From Pseudarthrobacter phenanthrenivorans (GTDB lineage Bacteria; Actinomycetota; Actinomycetes; Actinomycetales; Micrococcaceae), in assembly GCF_000813845.1 (NCBI RefSeq), contig NZ_JWTB01000014.1:168876-232875 (forward strand): a stretch of 64,000 nucleotides of DNA, in the 5' to 3' direction. The translations under genes were made by a program, and so were the position numbers. Below are positions 61,394-64,000 of this stretch, piece by piece. The notes under the pieces are model-generated. The model had not been told where the DNA came from and did no database searches. It worked only from the letters and a program-made list of their open reading frames with translations. How positions within the stretch are numbered: position 1 is the first letter of the stretch; each line of letters starts with the position of its first letter.

Positions 61394-62776
61394 ATGTCCG
61401 ACTACCGGACCCGTCCAGGGTTCAACCATCCCGCTGCTCCGCCGACGCCGCGGAAACCCCGCGCTTCAACCTTCGTCGTTGGGATTCTCACCGCCCTGTT
61501 CATGCTCCTGGGAGCTTTGAGTAGCGGTATCGGCGGCGCCCTGATTTTCCTGGGCATCTCGGCCGCGCTTACCGGCCTGTACGTCCTCCTTACCGGGCGC
61601 CGCTCCTGGGCGTGGCTGCCGGCCAAACGCAAGGCCGGCGCCGTCGTGATCGCCGCCTCCCTGGCGCTTTTCATCGGTGCTGCAGCAGCGCTGCCCCGTC
61701 TGGCCAGCGCTGACCTCGAGGCGGCCTCCTCGGAGGGCAAAGCCGCAGCCGCCGCAGCGAGCCCAACCGCCACAGCCAAACCGACGCCGTCGTCCTCGCC
61801 TTCTCCCACGCCCACGGCCCAGGAGACCGGGGAGCCCCTGGACCCGGACAATACGTACGCCCTTGCTGCCGGCGTCACCGCTACGGCACCCAACGCACAA
61901 CCGGCCTACGCCACCAAGGCCCTCGACCTGCTGGCCACCCTCCCCATCAAGGGCCGTGCGCCGAAGACCGGGTATGACCGTGCGCAGTTCGGCCAAGCGT
62001 GGGCAGACGTGGACCGGAACGGCTGCGACACCCGCAACGACATCCTCAAGCGGGACCTGACCGGCATCACGTACACGAACAGCGTGCCGTGCAAGGTTCA
62101 GTCGGGGACCTTGGCGGATCCCTACACGGGCACCAGCATCAACTTTGTCCGCGGAGCGGCCACCAGCACCGCCGTGCAGATCGACCACGTGGTGGCGCTG
62201 AGCGATGCCTGGCAAAAGGGCGCACAGCAGTTGACGCTGGAGCAGCGGACGGCGCTGGCAAATGATCCGCTGAACCTTCAGGCGACAGATGGACCCACCA
62301 ACCAGCAGAAGGGCGACGGCGACGCGGCCACCTGGTTGCCGCCAAACAAGGGCTTCCGCTGCGAGTATGTGGCACGCCAGATCTCCGTGAAAGCCACCTA
62401 TGGACTCTGGGTCACGCAGGCAGAGCAGGACGCGATGGCCCGGATCCTTGGCGACTGCAGCGGGCAGTTGGCGCCCACCAACCAGCAGGCTCCCGTGACT
62501 CCCGTCGCTCCGGCTCCGGCTCCGGTGGCTCCGGCACCTGCTGCCGTTGCACCGGCGCCCGCTCCGGCTCCGGCCCCCGCACCTGTTGCACCTGCGCCTG
62601 CTCCCGTTGCGCCGGCACCTGCGCCTGTTGCACCGGCTCCTGCGCCTGCGCCTGCCGCCGTCTACTACGCCAACTGCACGGCGGCGAGGGCGGCCGGAGC
62701 CGCTCCGCTCTACGCCGGCCAGGCAGGGTACCGCCCTGCCCTGGACCGGGACTCCGACGGCATCGCCTGCGAGTAG
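61394..62776 (+). CDS. Membrane-anchored HNH-type nuclease (GmrSD/DUF1524 fold) with C-terminal excalibur domain
   Basis: A 460-residue protein with two or three N-terminal membrane segments (STFVVGILTALFMLLGAL; LIFLGISAALTGLYVLL; AGAVVIAASLALFIGAAAAL), then an extracellular nuclease-like domain about 140-370. The catalytic pattern is IDHVVALSDAW, NDPLNLQATDGPTNQQKGDGDAATWLPP and CEYVARQISVKATYGL, as in secreted HNH nucleases. A 50-residue PAPAPVAPAP linker joins a 36-residue excalibur domain (YYANCTAARAAGAAPLY; DRDSDGIACE), a calcium-binding DxDxDG motif with paired Cys. ATG 61394 starts at MSDYRTRPGF. Probably surface DNA degradation or phosphate scavenging. Confidence 0.83.
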   Translation: MSDYRTRPGFNHPAAPPTPRKPRASTFVVGILTALFMLLGALSSGIGGALIFLGISAALTGLYVLLTGRRSWAWLPAKRKAGAVVIAASLALFIGAAAALPRLASADLEAASSEGKAAAAAASPTATAKPTPSSSPSPTPTAQETGEPLDPDNTYALAAGVTATAPNAQPAYATKALDLLATLPIKGRAPKTGYDRAQFGQAWADVDRNGCDTRNDILKRDLTGITYTNSVPCKVQSGTLADPYTGTSINFVRGAATSTAVQIDHVVALSDAWQKGAQQLTLEQRTALANDPLNLQATDGPTNQQKGDGDAATWLPPNKGFRCEYVARQISVKATYGLWVTQAEQDAMARILGDCSGQLAPTNQQAPVTPVAPAPAPVAPAPAAVAPAPAPAPAPAPVAPAPAPVAPAPAPVAPAPAPAPAAVYYANCTAARAAGAAPLYAGQAGYRPALDRDSDGIACE

Positions 62777-62843
62777 GCGCCGTCCTGCCCGGACAGTCCG
62801 GGACCACTTCTTACCACCATCAGATACATACCCAGGGGGAAAA

Positions 62844-63578
62844 ATGAACGAAAGCACCATTCCAGCGACGGGCAGGATGAAGGCATCACTGGCCCTGATT
62901 GTGCTGGCCGGCCTCATGCTGACAGGTTGCGGCGGCAAGCAGGCAGCCGCCCAGGCCACACCCGCGGCAGCTGCAACCGCAACCGCTGTGGCGCAGACGA
63001 CGGAAAACATCACGGTTCCGGCTGTCGTGAACCTGACGTTGGACAAGGCCACGGATCAGCTCGAAAAGCTCGGGTTCAAGGTTGACGCCACGGATACCGC
63101 CCACGGCAAGTCGATCATGGTCAAGAGCCACTGGCAGGTGACCACGCAGGACCCAGGCAGCGGCGCGCAGGCGGCCAAGGGTTCCACAGTGCACCTCGGT
63201 GTGAAGAACCTGGATGACGTGGCTGCGGAGAAGGCAGCCGCTGACAAGGCGGCAGCCGAAAAGGCTGCGGCAGAGCAGGCAGCTGCGGCAGCGAAGGCGG
63301 CCGCCGACAAGGCAGCAGCGGACAAGGCCGCGGCTGACCAAGCTGCGGCTGCCAAAGCGGCAGCGGACCAGGCTGCTGCCGCGGCAGCCCAGAAGGCAGC
63401 CAAGGCTCCGGCGCCTGCGCCAGTGGCCGTTCCCGCAGCGCCCGCACCGGCGCCTGCTGCTTACTACGCGAACTGCAGTGCGGCGAAGGCGGCCGGCGCA
63501 GCACCGCTGTACAGGGGTCAGCCCGGTTACAGTTCCGCTTTGGACCGTGACGGCGATGGAGTTGCCTGCGAGCGTTAG
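62844..63578 (+). CDS. PASTA-domain lipoprotein with Ala/Lys coiled segment and excalibur domain
   Basis: A 244-residue lipoprotein with lipobox MLTGCGGK (Cys about 29). A single PASTA domain (about 57-122: ITVPAVVNLTLDKATDQLEKLGFKVDATD, WQVTTQDPGSGAQAAKGSTVHLGV) is typical of peptidoglycan or beta-lactam sensing. A 75-residue Ala/Lys/Asp/Glu repeat (AEKAAADKAAAEKAAAEQ and onward) predicts a long helix or coiled stalk. It ends in an excalibur domain (YYANCSAAKAAGAAPLYRG; DRDGDGVACER) almost identical to that of the preceding nuclease. ATG 62844 follows a GGGGGA run at usual spacing. The 67-base gap suggests co-transcription with the nuclease. Confidence 0.84.
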   Translation: MNESTIPATGRMKASLALIVLAGLMLTGCGGKQAAAQATPAAAATATAVAQTTENITVPAVVNLTLDKATDQLEKLGFKVDATDTAHGKSIMVKSHWQVTTQDPGSGAQAAKGSTVHLGVKNLDDVAAEKAAADKAAAEKAAAEQAAAAAKAAADKAAADKAAADQAAAAKAAADQAAAAAAQKAAKAPAPAPVAVPAAPAPAPAAYYANCSAAKAAGAAPLYRGQPGYSSALDRDGDGVACER

Positions 63579-63595
63579 GACGCACAGGCAGTTCT

Positions 63596-63643
63596 AGAAC
63601 AAGCCGGGGGCCCTCCTCTTTGAGAAGGCCCCCGGCTTGTTCT
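63596..63643. terminator. Strong hairpin terminator
   Basis: AGAACAAGCCGGGGGCC (63596-63612) is the exact reverse complement of 63627-63643 with a 14-base loop. It lies 17 bases after the PASTA-protein stop. The 17-bp arms are very stable; the following TGTTCTGT has few T's, as usual in high-GC genomes. Confidence 0.85.
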
Positions 63644-64000
63644 GTAAGAACGCCTGGCTGCCAGGCTCGCTGGTGTGCCGGAGACCACATGAAGAAATTA
63701 CGACGACGGATGGCCACCACGGTGCATGACTGGCCCCTTCTTCCGCTGAATTCCGGGGATTTCCCCCACCTGGAGCCCCGATTTGCGGTGGGGGTGGTGT
63801 GCGGGTATTGTTTTCTGAGTCGCCGCGGGGGAGACAGTGAAGAACTGTTCACCGGGTGGCCAAATCCCCCAATTCAAAGCCAGGTTCTGGTTGCTCTTTA
63901 GGGCGCTGGGAATCGGTGTGGGGCGGTCTTCTGTTCGATGGAAATCCTGAGATGATGGATTTGCTTCGGGGTGGGGGATCGGGTAAGTTTGAAAAGTTGC
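63644..64000. other. Right-edge region with no supported gene
   Basis: The last 357 bases are less GC-rich than the rest and hold no coding sequence I can defend. A plus-strand frame (63620-63901) overlaps the terminator and has no domain-like content. Tandem ATG codons at 63952 and 63955 open a frame (MMDLLRGGGSGKFEKL) that continues past the window end; this may be the start of the next gene, but no Shine-Dalgarno or leaderless -10 supports it. Confidence 0.4.

Noticed and set aside
62513..62660. Pro/Ala-coding repeat considered as a CRISPR-like or minisatellite array
   Set aside because: Units are codon repeats of a PAPAPV linker in a continuous reading frame, with no spacers.
61466..63052. 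528-codon minus-strand frame opposite the nuclease and PASTA genes
   Set aside because: Spans two genes and their gap, reads the repeats as Arg/Gly/Ser, and crosses the lipoprotein signal; clearly a composition artefact.
63620..63901. 93-codon plus-strand frame at the right end
   Set aside because: It begins inside the terminator hairpin, has no start signal and no domain-like content.

Overview
The window is high-GC DNA with dense, often overlapping genes, leaderless and Shine-Dalgarno starts mixed together, and ABC/MFS sugar catabolic islands under LacI, GntR and DeoR regulators. It fits an aerobic soil actinobacterium, most likely Arthrobacter/Pseudarthrobacter (Micrococcaceae). This assignment comes from family content and remembered protein similarity, not a search. 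I see no rRNA, tRNA, CRISPR, insertion sequence or prophage; it reads as a chromosomal segment rich in carbohydrate catabolism.

Layout. 1-471: 5' part of a RecB-like nuclease gene running off the left edge. 600-8276: hexuronate/idonate island with a GntR repressor divergent from transporter, idonate-type dehydrogenase, mannonate dehydratase, KDG kinase, fructuronate reductase and KDPG aldolase. 8278-18202: housekeeping and assorted genes (TerC, RecQ, aldo/keto reductase, formaldehyde dehydrogenase, GNAT, serine hydrolase, MFS, dienelactone hydrolase, secreted protein). 18300-24208: LacI-regulated ABC importer with a cytoplasmic GH13 glucosidase. 24381-25676: CBS-domain membrane protein.

25744-36805: complete non-phosphorylating L-fucose pathway. 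A minus-strand operon encodes FucD-type L-fuconate dehydratase, mutarotase, lactonase, aldo/keto reductase, FAH hydrolase and SDR. A divergent plus-strand set encodes GntR regulator, ABC importer and a cytoplasmic GH29 alpha-L-fucosidase. 36885-43590: ArsR-SRPBCC fusion, MscS channel, DUF1304, cupin, an ECF-sigma/membrane-partner/secreted-protein module and an MFS exporter.

43698-55237 is the most notable region: a sulfoquinovose (plant sulfolipid sugar) island. It has a YihS-type isomerase, YihV-type kinase, YihT-type aldolase, an aldehyde dehydrogenase suited to sulfolactaldehyde oxidation, a TauE-type sulfonate exporter and an ABC importer. A divergent arm carries a Gfo/Idh/MocA protein resembling the NAD-dependent sulfoquinovosidases, a DeoR regulator and a 2-hydroxyacid dehydrogenase. 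Matching TGTTG-N6-CAACA palindromes sit at the divergent promoter and before the regulator. No GH31 sulfoquinovosidase and no YihU-type reductase are visible, so the route probably ends in exported sulfolactate.

55269-63578: small proteins (SRPBCC, DUF1801, GerW/YtfJ-like, two VOC, cupin), a MarR-MFS operon with tandem operator boxes, a SOUL protein, and two secreted or anchored proteins sharing a C-terminal excalibur domain, one with an HNH-type nuclease and one with a PASTA domain. A strong hairpin closes this block; the last 350 bases hold no gene I can support.
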